From: Mayfieldus sp963740555
GTDB lineage: Bacteria; Actinomycetota; Thermoleophilia; Solirubrobacterales; 70-9
Reading direction: 5' to 3'
Assembly: GCA_963740555.1 (NCBI GenBank)
Contig: CAVUES010000010.1
Coordinates: forward strand, 62,001-126,000
DNA: 64,000 nucleotides
Translations under genes and position numbers: made by a program
In this document: piece by piece, positions 1-7,636 of the stretch
Numbering within the stretch: the stretch's first letter is position 1
Layout of the letters: each line of letters begins with the position of its first letter
Notes under the pieces: model-generated
The model's database searches: none
Seen by the model: only the letters and a program-made list of their open reading frames with translations
Told to the model about the DNA's origin: nothing

Positions 1-768
1 CGCCGGCGGCGTGTGGTCCCAGCCGGTCTGATCGGCCCAGTCGCGCACGAACTGCTTGTCGAAGGAGCGCTGCGGGCGACCCGGTTCGTACTCGTCGGCG
101 GGCCAGAAGCGCGATGAGTCCGGGGTCAGCACCTCGTCGGCGAGCACGACCTCGGCGCCCGGCGAGCGCCCAAACTCGAACTTGGTGTCGGCGAGGATGA
201 TGCCCCGCTCGGCGGCGTGATCGGCGCCCCGCTGGTAGACCTCGATCGAGATCCGCCGCAGCTCCTCGGCCAGCGCCCGATCGCCGACGATCTCCGCTGC
301 TCGCTCGATGTCGATGTTCTCGTCGTGGTCGCCCAGCTCCGCTTTGGTGGCGGGAGTGAAGATCGGCTCGGGCAGCTTCTCGGACTCCCGAAGCCCCTCC
401 GGAAGCCTTATCCCGCAGACCGATCCTGACTCGCGGTACTCGCGCCAGCCCGACCCCGACAGATAGCCGCGCACCACGCACTCGACCGGGTACATATCGA
501 GCTTGCGGGCCCGGATCGCGCGGTCGGTCACCTCATCCGGCACGTCCTCGGAGATGAAGTGGTTGGGAACGATGTCGGGGGTCAGCTCGAACCAGAAGAT
601 CGACATCTGAGTCAGCACCTTCCCCTTGTCGGGGATCGGGGTAGGCATCACGACGTCGTAGATGGAGATGCGGTCCGAGGCGACCATCAGCAGATCGCCG
701 TCGAGCTCATACATCTCCCGGACCTTGCCGGTCGAGTGATGCTTGAGGTCTGCGATCGCGACGGCCAT
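1..768 (-). CDS. purC: SAICAR synthetase, 3' end outside window
   Basis: Phosphoribosylaminoimidazole-succinocarboxamide synthase joins aspartate to CAIR with ATP in cytosolic purine synthesis. Reading leftwards from ATG 768, the protein opens with an N-terminal lobe containing GKVREMYEL, ASDRISIYDVV and PVECVVRGYLSGSGW, then DTKFEFG and DEVLTPDSSRFWPADEY near the window edge, all typical of PurC. About 256 residues are visible, so only a C-terminal piece is missing. Other purine genes (purD, purE, purB) lie 3-6 kb away on the same strand but are separated by a P450 and a secreted-protein gene, so purC is not in that operon. A TAGCAT -10-like box lies 15 nt upstream of the start, implying a very short leader. 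Confidence 0.95.
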   Translation of the reverse strand, partial: MAVAIADLKHHSTGKVREMYELDGDLLMVASDRISIYDVVMPTPIPDKGKVLTQMSIFWFELTPDIVPNHFISEDVPDEVTDRAIRARKLDMYPVECVVRGYLSGSGWREYRESGSVCGIRLPEGLRESEKLPEPIFTPATKAELGDHDENIDIERAAEIVGDRALAEELRRISIEVYQRGADHAAERGIILADTKFEFGRSPGAEVVLADEVLTPDSSRFWPADEYEPGRPQRSFDKQFVRDWADQTGWDHTPPA

Positions 769-846
769 CGAGGCTCGGGCCGATGCTAACAACGGCCCCG
801 GCAGACGCCACCCCGGTGGACGTCGCTCACACAAGCATTCGCCGCT

Positions 847-2196
847 ATGTGTGATCCTTTCCCTGTCATGACGCTGCCGCCGCAGCACTCCAGCCGGCCC
901 TCCGTACAGACGGTGCGCTGGTTCTTCCGGCCGATCGAGTTCATGGACGAGGCCCGCAAGCGCTACGGCGAGACCTTCGGCATCTGGTTTCTCGGCTTCA
1001 AGTCGCCGCTCTATCTCACCTCCGACCCGGCGGCGATCAAGGCGGTCTACACCGACAAGGGCAGCACCATGCCCCCGGGGCGGAACGCGACCCTGGAGCC
1101 GGTGATGGGCTCACGCTCGATCCTGCTGCTCGAAGGCTCGGAGCACATGGCGCGCCGCAAGCTGATGCTGCCGGCGTTTCACGGTGAGCGCATGCGCGCC
1201 TATGAGACGGTGATCGAGGAGGTGATCGATCGCGAGATCGACTCATGGCCACAGCGGCAGGAGTTCCGCATCCACCCTCGGATGCAGAGCGTCACCCTCG
1301 AGGTGATCATGCGGGCGGTGTTCGGCGTCACCGACGCAGCCCGACTCGCACGCATGCGCGAGGCGCTCGCGGTGCTGCTGCGCCAAACGGCCTCGCCCGG
1401 CCTGCAGCTGATCGGCCTGGCGAGCCAGCGCTTCGGTCGCTGGGGCCCCTGGCGGCGCTTCGAGAAGACCCTGGGCGGGGTCGATTCCCTGCTCTACGAG
1501 GAGATCGCCGCGCGGCGAGCCGACCCGCAGGTCGATGAGCGCGAGGACATCCTCTCGATGCTGGTCGCCGCCCGCTTCGACGACGGCAGCGAGATGGACG
1601 ACTCCGAGCTGCGCGACCAGCTCGTCACCTTGCTTCTGGCCGGCCACGAAACGACGGCCACGGGGCTCGCATGGACCCTTGACCTGCTGTTGCGCAATCC
1701 GGAGACGCTGCGGCGGCTGCGCGCCGAGATCGCCGAGGGCGGCGACGAATACCTGCGTGCGGTCATCTCCGAATCGTTGCGGCTGCGCCCCGTGATCCCG
1801 CTCGCCGGCCGGCGCACCGCGCACGAGCTCGAGATCGACGGCTTCACGCTTCCCGCGGGCGCCGACATCAGCCCCGCGATCTACCTCGCGCATACCCGTC
1901 CCGACCTATTTCCGGACCCGTTCAGTTTCAAGCCGGAGCGCTTCCTCGACGGCGACGTCGAGACCTATTCCTGGATCCCATTCGGTGGCGGCGTCCGTCG
2001 CTGCCTCGGTGCGAGCTTCGCCGAGTTCGAGATGCGAATCGTGCTGCGCGAGGTGCTCGGCCGCTGTGAGCTTCAGGCGGCCGGCGAAGAGCCCGAGGGA
2101 GTCACGCGCCGCAACATCACCTTCTCGCCGCGCCGCGGGACGCCGGTGGTGCTGGTCGAGCGCGCCGCGGCAACCGCCGAGCCGGCCTACATCTGA
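847..2196 (+). CDS. Cytochrome P450
   Basis: Soluble heme monooxygenase of 449 residues; the substrate cannot be read from sequence. Diagnostic elements in order: I-helix oxygen-binding AGHETT near residue 265, K-helix ESLRLRP near 309, and heme-ligand loop FGGGVRRCLGASFA with the axial Cys near residue 386. Length is normal for a bacterial class I P450, and no ferredoxin or reductase gene is adjacent. ATG 847 gives a seven-residue extension; ATG 868 (MTLPPQ) is an alternative start and neither has a clear Shine-Dalgarno. It ends 3 nt from the convergently transcribed secreted-protein gene. Sure of the family, unsure of role. Confidence 0.93.
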   Translation: MCDPFPVMTLPPQHSSRPSVQTVRWFFRPIEFMDEARKRYGETFGIWFLGFKSPLYLTSDPAAIKAVYTDKGSTMPPGRNATLEPVMGSRSILLLEGSEHMARRKLMLPAFHGERMRAYETVIEEVIDREIDSWPQRQEFRIHPRMQSVTLEVIMRAVFGVTDAARLARMREALAVLLRQTASPGLQLIGLASQRFGRWGPWRRFEKTLGGVDSLLYEEIAARRADPQVDEREDILSMLVAARFDDGSEMDDSELRDQLVTLLLAGHETTATGLAWTLDLLLRNPETLRRLRAEIAEGGDEYLRAVISESLRLRPVIPLAGRRTAHELEIDGFTLPAGADISPAIYLAHTRPDLFPDPFSFKPERFLDGDVETYSWIPFGGGVRRCLGASFAEFEMRIVLREVLGRCELQAAGEEPEGVTRRNITFSPRRGTPVVLVERAAATAEPAYI

Positions 2197-2199
2197 GGC

Positions 2200-3246
2200 T
2201 CAGCCTTTGCGCTTCAGTTTGACCCGCGCCGACGGCTGCGAGTCTGCTGCGACATTCTTTAGCTTGAGGTTGGCCCACACCTTGACCTTCTTGCGGCCCT
2301 TCAACAGCCGCTTTCCACGACGGTTGAGCGGAATCTTGATCGTTTTCTTCTTCCCCGCCGGGATCGTGAACTTCTTCTTGCCGAAGGTGAGGCGAGACTT
2401 CTTGCTCAGCACCGCCCCCTCGCCGCGGGCCAGGCGGAGCAGGCGCGCGTTGAGGTTCTGGAGCAGGAAGTTGCCGACGCACGGGGCACCGGCGGCGCAG
2501 AGGATCGGGGCGAATACGTTGCCGGCTCGCACCGGAAAGGTCCGCTTCAGGAACGAGAGCGGAGAGCTGGTCGAGCCCGGGGCGGCATTCCAGTTGGCGT
2601 CGTAGAGGACGAAGAACCCTGGACCGATGCCATATGAATCGGCGCGCTCCTGCCCGAGCTGCCAGGCGGGGAACCACATCCCCAGGACGTTGTTGGGGTC
2701 GTTGTCGAGGTTGGCGGGGACAGGTACGTTGGGGCTGAGGACAGAGAGCGTCAGGTGATCGTCGACATAGAAGCCGGTGTTGGGGTCGGGTGCGATGTCC
2801 TGGCGCACGGGGAGGTTGACGTTGACCGCCGTGATCGCGTTGGCGGTTGGGGTGAACACCTGGCTGACGTCGACGGCCTTGCAGCAGGCGTAGGTCGGGT
2901 GACCTGGGTCTGACGGGTTGTCCTTGCGCAACGCCTCCTCGACGACCATCTGCATCGGCCCGGTCGTGGCCCCGACCTTGACCCGCACCTGGGTCACGAC
3001 GCCCTCGCCGGCAGGCGGGAAGCCGGACTCGCCCGTGCTGAGGCTGGTCGACTCCGCCGAGCAGGTGGTGGGCTGGGGGAACGGGTACAGGAAATCGCCG
3101 CACACGTAGGGGCTGTTGGCCGTCCGGTTGAGGTTGTGGCCGAAGGTCACCGCGCCGGCCCGCGGAGCAAACAACGCAGTCCCAAGCGCCCCCAGCGCCA
3201 ACGCGGCGAGGACAAGAGTGGTGCGATGCCGGGACGAGACAGACAT
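2200..3246 (-). CDS. Secreted protein with Lys-rich C-terminal module
   Basis: Unknown function, about 348 residues. ATG 3246 is preferred over an upstream in-frame ATG because the protein then starts MSVSSRHRTTLVLAALALGA, a clean Sec signal peptide with an AGA cleavage region. The mature part has scattered cysteines but no catalytic motif I recognise. The last ~75 residues are very basic with spaced KKK runs and a LNRRGKRLLKGRKKVKV pattern; a related module ends the glycine-rich secreted protein at 33768-35012. That module type recurs in secreted proteins of Solirubrobacter-like bacteria as far as I recall, possibly a wall-binding beta domain. No partner gene nearby. Confidence 0.75.
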   Translation of the reverse strand: MSVSSRHRTTLVLAALALGALGTALFAPRAGAVTFGHNLNRTANSPYVCGDFLYPFPQPTTCSAESTSLSTGESGFPPAGEGVVTQVRVKVGATTGPMQMVVEEALRKDNPSDPGHPTYACCKAVDVSQVFTPTANAITAVNVNLPVRQDIAPDPNTGFYVDDHLTLSVLSPNVPVPANLDNDPNNVLGMWFPAWQLGQERADSYGIGPGFFVLYDANWNAAPGSTSSPLSFLKRTFPVRAGNVFAPILCAAGAPCVGNFLLQNLNARLLRLARGEGAVLSKKSRLTFGKKKFTIPAGKKKTIKIPLNRRGKRLLKGRKKVKVWANLKLKNVAADSQPSARVKLKRKG

Positions 3247-3338
3247 GGACAGCGCCCACCGTATCGGCGGCCGCCGACGCCGCAATCGCGGAAATCGGGA
3301 ACATTTGGACCTATGTCGCAGCGGTTGGGCTCCAGGCC

Positions 3339-4622
3339 CTAGCCGCGCAGCGCCTCCAGCCGCTCGAATACGGCCGGAATCTCGCGCAGATACGCGTCGT
3401 AGTCGAACACCGTGTCGAGGTCGAGGTCGGGCGCCTCGGCGGCGATCAGCTCGCGGAACTCGACCCCCTCGTCGATCGCCTGCTGGGCGGCGCCCTGGAC
3501 GATCCGGTAGGCGTCGTCGCGGCTCATCCCCGACTCGACGAGAGCGGTGAGCGCCCGCTGGCTGAACAGCGCCCCGTGGGTGAGCTCGAGGTTGGCGCGC
3601 ATGCGCTCGGCGTCGACGGTCATCTCCTCGACTATCCGCGCCGCCGCGTGCTGCATGTAGTCGAGCAGGATCGTGGCGTCGGGAAGCACCACGCGCTCGG
3701 CCCCGGAGTGCGAGATGTCGCGCTCGTGCCAGAGGGCGACGTTCTCGAGGCCGGTCTGCGAGTAGCCGCGTAGAACGCGCGCCAGGCCGCAGAGCCGCTC
3801 GGAGAGGATCGGGTTCCGCTTGTGCGGCATCGCCGAGGATCCCTTCTGGCCGCTGCGGAACGGCTCCGCCACCTCGCGCACCTCGGTGCGCTGGAGGTTT
3901 CGCACCTCGGTCGCGAAACGCTCGATGCCGGCACCAGCGAGGGCGATCGCCGAAAGCACCTCCGCGTGGCGGTCACGCGGAACGACCTGGGTCGAGACGT
4001 CCTCGCGGCGCAGGCCGAGCACCTTCATCACCCGCTCCTCGACCGCGGGCGAAATCGAGGCGTACGTCCCGACCGCGCCGGAGAGCTTGCCCACCGCTGC
4101 TCCCTCGATCGCCGAGCTCAGCCGCTTCAGGTTGCGGTCGGCCTCGAAGGCGAAGCCGGCCAGCCGCAGCCCGAAGGTCGTCGGCTCGGCGTGCACCCCG
4201 TGGGTGCGCCCGACGCAGAGGGTGTCGCGGTGCTCCAGCGCCCGCCGCAGCAGCGCGTCGCGGTAGGCGGTGGCGCCGTGCAGCAGGATCAGCCCGGCCT
4301 CGGAGATCTGCAGTGCCAGGGCGGTGTCGAGAACGTCCGAGGAGGTGAGGCCGTAGTGGATCCAGCGCCCTTCGGGCCCGATCGACTCGGCGACCACGTC
4401 GACGAACGCAGCCACGTCGTGGTTGGTGACCTTCTCGCGCTCCTCGACCGCCTCGACCGTGAACGAGGCTCGGGATGCGCAGGCCTCGGCGGCCTCGGGC
4501 GGGACCACCCCCTCCTCGGCCCAGGCGACGGTGGCCGCAAGCTCCACGGTCAGCCACGATTCCATGCGGCGCTGCTGGGTCCAGACCGCCCCCATCTGTT
4601 CTCTTGTGTAGCTGGCAATCAT
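3339..4622 (-). CDS. purB: Adenylosuccinate lyase
   Basis: Fumarase/aspartase-superfamily lyase acting twice in purine synthesis: it releases fumarate from SAICAR and from adenylosuccinate. The superfamily signature SSAMPHKRNP lies at residues 262-271, and the TSSDVLDTA and GRTHGVHAEPT stretches of the other active-site regions are intact. ATG 4622 gives MIASYTREQMGAVW, the usual PurB opening, 427 residues; an in-frame upstream start would add 20 atypical residues. It is the last gene of the GYD-purD-purE-purB run, separated from purE by 139 nt that contain a dispersed hairpin repeat. Confidence 0.96.
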   Translation of the reverse strand: MIASYTREQMGAVWTQQRRMESWLTVELAATVAWAEEGVVPPEAAEACASRASFTVEAVEEREKVTNHDVAAFVDVVAESIGPEGRWIHYGLTSSDVLDTALALQISEAGLILLHGATAYRDALLRRALEHRDTLCVGRTHGVHAEPTTFGLRLAGFAFEADRNLKRLSSAIEGAAVGKLSGAVGTYASISPAVEERVMKVLGLRREDVSTQVVPRDRHAEVLSAIALAGAGIERFATEVRNLQRTEVREVAEPFRSGQKGSSAMPHKRNPILSERLCGLARVLRGYSQTGLENVALWHERDISHSGAERVVLPDATILLDYMQHAAARIVEEMTVDAERMRANLELTHGALFSQRALTALVESGMSRDDAYRIVQGAAQQAIDEGVEFRELIAAEAPDLDLDTVFDYDAYLREIPAVFERLEALRG

Positions 4623-4650
4623 TGGCGGCTGCTGCAAACCTGCGCATCCC

Positions 4651-4717
4651 GGCGTCCTCGGTCGGCCGTCTCGCTCACGCACGTATCAAGTGCGCTCGCT
4701 TCGCCGGCCTCCCTGCG
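4651..4717. repeat. Dispersed 67-bp hairpin repeat, copy A
   Basis: This non-coding stretch between purE and purB matches, in inverted orientation, the segment 37719-37785 at roughly 80% of aligned positions. Both copies contain TCGGCCG near one end, CGCCGGCCTCC near the other, and a central small inverted repeat (GCAC-7 nt-GTGC). It looks like a small intergenic REP-like element or a repeated transcription signal. Confidence 0.5.
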
Positions 4718-4761
4718 TCCACCGGGCTGCTTGGTTTTCGCAGCCGTTCTGTTGACGAAGA

Positions 4762-5271
4762 TCACGCGTTGATTATCCGGGCCGCGAGCAGTCCGGCGTT
4801 CTTTGCCCCGTCGATCGCCACACAGCCGACCGGGACGCCGGGCGGCATCTGAACCGCCGAGAGCAGGGCGTCGAGCCCGCCGAGGTTACGGCCCGAGATC
4901 GGCACCCCGATCACCGGCAGGTCCGAATGGGCGGCCGCTACGCCGGGGAGCGCCGCGGACATCCCAGCGCCCGCGATGATCACCTTCAACCCCCGCATGC
5001 GGGCGTTCTGGCAGTAATCCCGCACTTGCTCGGGATCTCGATGGGCGCTCATCACCCGCACCTCGTAGCGGATCCCCGCCTCGTGAAGCGCCTCGCCGGC
5101 CGGCTGCATCTTCGGCTTGTCGTTCGCCGACCCCATGATGATCCCGACCAGCGGTGCGTCGACCTCGATCTCCTCGAACGCCTCCTGGACCTCGGGAACG
5201 GTCGCGGTGACAGGCCCGTCGGGCTCGGCGATCCCGCGCTCGCCTCCGTTCTCGGGCTCCTGTATCTCCAT
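4762..5271 (-). CDS. purE: N5-carboxyaminoimidazole ribonucleotide mutase
   Basis: Class I PurE moves the carboxyl group of N5-CAIR to C4 to make CAIR. The core begins about residue 40 with VGIIMGSANDKPKM, then MSAHRDPEQV holding the catalytic His, IIAGAGMSAALPGVAAAH, and GVPISGRNLGGLDAL. A 35-40 residue acidic N-terminal extension before the Rossmann-like core is longer than usual (169 residues against about 160). ATG 5271 has a good GGGAG Shine-Dalgarno. The gene sits 15 nt after purD in the same operon. PurK is not in this window. Confidence 0.95.
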   Translation of the reverse strand: MEIQEPENGGERGIAEPDGPVTATVPEVQEAFEEIEVDAPLVGIIMGSANDKPKMQPAGEALHEAGIRYEVRVMSAHRDPEQVRDYCQNARMRGLKVIIAGAGMSAALPGVAAAHSDLPVIGVPISGRNLGGLDALLSAVQMPPGVPVGCVAIDGAKNAGLLAARIINA

Positions 5272-5286
5272 CGGATTTCTCCCTTT

Positions 5287-6567
5287 CTAGCTCTTGGCGG
5301 CGAGGCGCTCCACCGCTCGCGCGGCGATGTCCGAGCGCATCTGCATGCCGTCGAAGCTGATCCGGCGCGCCGCATCGTACGCCCGATCGCGGGCGGCGGC
5401 CGGGGTCGGCCCGAGACCGGTCACGTTCAGCACCCTTCCGCCCGCGGTGACGACATCGCCGTCGCGCCGGGCCGTCCCCGCGTGAATCACCTCCGCGATC
5501 TCGGCCGCCTCGTCGAGTCCCGAGATCAGGTCGCCCTTCGACGAGGACTCCGGGTAGCCGGCCGAGGCGAGCACCACGGTCACCGCCCAGTCGTCGCCGA
5601 AGGAGGCATCGGCGCCGTCCAGCCCGCCCGCTTCGCGGCAGGCCATGCACAGCTCGAGAAGGTCGGAGCGCAGCCGCGGCAGCACCGCCTGCGTCTCGGG
5701 GTCGCCGAATCGGACGTTGAACTCGAGCACGCGCGGGCCGGCGGCGGTGAGCATCAGGCCCGCGTAGAGGACGCCGCGGAACGGATCGCCTCGCCGGGCC
5801 ATCAGCTTGACGATCGGCCGGTGGACCGAATCTGCGATCTCCTCCGCGCGCTGCGGGTCGATCCCCGGCACCGGCGAATAGCTGCCCATCCCACCCGTGT
5901 TCGGGCCTTGGTCGTCGTCGAAGATGCGCTTGTAATCCTGGGCCGGCGCCAGCGGGACCACGTTCTCGCCGTCGCAGAGCGCCAGCAGCGACAGCTCCTC
6001 GCCCTCGAGGAACTCCTCCAGCACCACCTCGGTGGCACCGAAGCGCCGCTCGGTGAAGAAGACGTCGACCGCGTCGCGAGCGTCTGCTTCGCCTTCGCAG
6101 ATGATCACCCCCTTGCCCGCCGCCAGCCCGTCGGCCTTCAGCACCGCCGGATAGGAGGCGCAGGAGATCTGGCCCAGGGCCTCGTCGCGATCGCGCAGGA
6201 TCGTGTGCGAGGCGGTCGGGACGCCCGCCTCGGCCATCAACTGCTTGGCGAACGCCTTCGAGCCCTCGAGCCTCGCCGCCGCGGAGCTCGGCCCGAAGGC
6301 GGGGATCCCGGCGCCCTCGAGCGCGTCGACGGCGCCGGCGACGAGCGGGGCTTCGGGACCGACCACGACCAAGTCGACATCGTTCTCTCCGGCGGCCGAG
6401 ACGATCGCGTCGACGTCTCCCGCGCCGACGTCGTCGAGGCAAGTCGCGTCGGCGGCGATCCCTGCGTTACCGGGCGCGCAGAGCAGCTCGGGTGACTGCG
6501 GCGAGCGCCGCAGTGCGCGGACGATCGCGTGCTCGCGACCGCCTCCACCGACAACCAGAACTCGCAA
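5287..6567 (-). CDS. purD: Phosphoribosylamine-glycine ligase
   Basis: GAR synthetase, an ATP-grasp enzyme that couples glycine to phosphoribosylamine. It starts MRVLVVGGGGREHAIV, the standard PurD N-terminus, followed by the NDVDLVVVGPEAPL loop, the ATP-grasp lid (VLKADGLAAGKGVIIC), and the GVLYAGLMLT and EFNVRFGDPETQ metal/ATP site near residues 280-310. At 426 residues it is full length. It lies 12 nt downstream of the GYD-domain gene and 15 nt upstream of purE, which indicates one transcript. Confidence 0.97.
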   Translation of the reverse strand: MRVLVVGGGGREHAIVRALRRSPQSPELLCAPGNAGIAADATCLDDVGAGDVDAIVSAAGENDVDLVVVGPEAPLVAGAVDALEGAGIPAFGPSSAAARLEGSKAFAKQLMAEAGVPTASHTILRDRDEALGQISCASYPAVLKADGLAAGKGVIICEGEADARDAVDVFFTERRFGATEVVLEEFLEGEELSLLALCDGENVVPLAPAQDYKRIFDDDQGPNTGGMGSYSPVPGIDPQRAEEIADSVHRPIVKLMARRGDPFRGVLYAGLMLTAAGPRVLEFNVRFGDPETQAVLPRLRSDLLELCMACREAGGLDGADASFGDDWAVTVVLASAGYPESSSKGDLISGLDEAAEIAEVIHAGTARRDGDVVTAGGRVLNVTGLGPTPAAARDRAYDAARRISFDGMQMRSDIAARAVERLAAKS

Positions 6568-6579
6568 ACGGACCTTCGC

Positions 6580-6861
6580 CTACAGCGTCGAGGCGAGCTC
6601 GTCCGACGGCATCGCCGCCATCGTCTCGCTCGACATCGTGCCGCGTGAGCCCAGCTCGACAGAGACCTTCGCCATCGTCTTCGCGTCGGGTGCCTCGACG
6701 ATGGTGACGAAGTCGTACTGACCGAGGGTCGCGTACTGGGAAATCACCTTGGCGCCGATCTGCTCCACCTCTTTGTTGACCTCTCCGACGCGGTTCGGAT
6801 TGCTCTTCAACGTCTTCACGCCGTCCGGGGTCAGGTTGGTGAGCATCACGAATAGGGCCAT
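6580..6861 (-). CDS. GYD-domain protein, first gene of the pur operon
   Basis: Small 93-residue cytosolic protein of the GYD family (ferredoxin-like fold; biochemical role unknown). Visible family features: MALFVMLTNLTPDGVKTLK at the N-terminus, the LGQYDFVTIVEAPD strand that corresponds to the naming G-x-Y-D motif, and a C-terminal TMSSETMAAMP segment. ATG 6861 is preceded by a strong GGAGAGGAG Shine-Dalgarno, and a TAACGT -10-like box lies at 6904-6909, giving a leader of about 35 nt. It ends 12 nt before purD, so it is probably translated from the purine operon mRNA. Whether it acts in purine metabolism is inference from position. Confidence 0.85.
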   Translation of the reverse strand: MALFVMLTNLTPDGVKTLKSNPNRVGEVNKEVEQIGAKVISQYATLGQYDFVTIVEAPDAKTMAKVSVELGSRGTMSSETMAAMPSDELASTL

Positions 6862-6975
6862 GTTTCTCCTCTCCGAAGGGTTTGGTCGCAGGGTCCATCT
6901 TTCACGTTATGCGAGCCAGGGCAGCCGTGCACGAAGATCCCTATCGCGGCGATCGATCGGGGGTAACCTCGGAGC

Positions 6976-7620
6976 ATGACGGGGAGGACGAACATGGCGA
7001 TCAAGGCGTGGATGCTGCCGCTGATGGTGATCGCCCTGGTGGTGCCAGGTTCGGTGGGCTTCATCGTCGCCGGGCCGGGGCTTGGCCTCGCGATCGGGGC
7101 GCTTGCCGTCGCGATCGTGCTTGTAGTCGCCGCGGCAAAGCGGCCCGACGAGCCGATCGAGGTCGCCGATTCCGGCGACCACCGCCGGCGCCTGCTTTTG
7201 GTGGCGATCGAGCCGGTCGATCAACCGGACGCGGTCGAAAGCGTCCGTGCGGCGGCGCGAGCCCGGGCCGATCAGGACGCCGAGGTGCTGGTCCTGGCCC
7301 CGGCCCTAAACACGCCGCTCTCGCACTGGGCGTCAGACGTCGGCCGCTCGCGCCTCGACGCGCAGCGAAAGCTCGTGCTCACGGTAGGCGCACTCGCCGC
7401 CGCTGAGGTTGAGGCTCGGGGGGCGGTGGGCGACCCCGATCCCCTGCAAGCGGTCGAGGACACGCTGCGCCAGTTCGCCGCCGACGAGGTGATCGTCGGG
7501 CTTCCCGAGGGCGAGGGGCAAGGCGACGCCAGGACGCTGGTCGCGGAGCTGCGCCGCCGGCTCGACCTTCCGGTCTATCCGCTCTTGGGAGACGCGCCGA
7601 TGCCCGGCGTCCGTCGGTAG
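6976..7620 (+). CDS. Membrane-anchored universal-stress-like protein
   Basis: A 214-residue protein with one hairpin of two hydrophobic segments at the N-terminus (about residues 10-50) followed by a soluble domain. That domain has the alternating strands and helices of a USP/HUP fold (RRLLLVAIEPVDQP, AEVLVLAPAL, ADEVIVGLPEGEG), but the nucleotide-binding G-x2-G-x9-G-S/T motif is not convincing, so ligand binding is unknown. Two starts compete: ATG 6976 lies 6 nt after a TAACCT -10 box (6964-6969), suggesting a leaderless mRNA, while ATG 6994 has a GGGGAGGA Shine-Dalgarno. It is transcribed away from the GYD-pur operon. Confidence 0.6.
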   Translation: MTGRTNMAIKAWMLPLMVIALVVPGSVGFIVAGPGLGLAIGALAVAIVLVVAAAKRPDEPIEVADSGDHRRRLLLVAIEPVDQPDAVESVRAAARARADQDAEVLVLAPALNTPLSHWASDVGRSRLDAQRKLVLTVGALAAAEVEARGAVGDPDPLQAVEDTLRQFAADEVIVGLPEGEGQGDARTLVAELRRRLDLPVYPLLGDAPMPGVRR

Positions 7621-7636
7621 CGCGCTGGCCCGGCGG

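Noticed and set aside
847..3246. P450 and secreted protein as part of a biosynthetic cluster
   Set aside because: Convergent genes between purine genes, with no redox partner or pathway enzymes nearby.
4927..6495. Long open frame on the plus strand opposite purD and purE
   Set aside because: Antisense shadow in a high-GC region; it has no family motif, and the minus strand encodes intact PurD and PurE.
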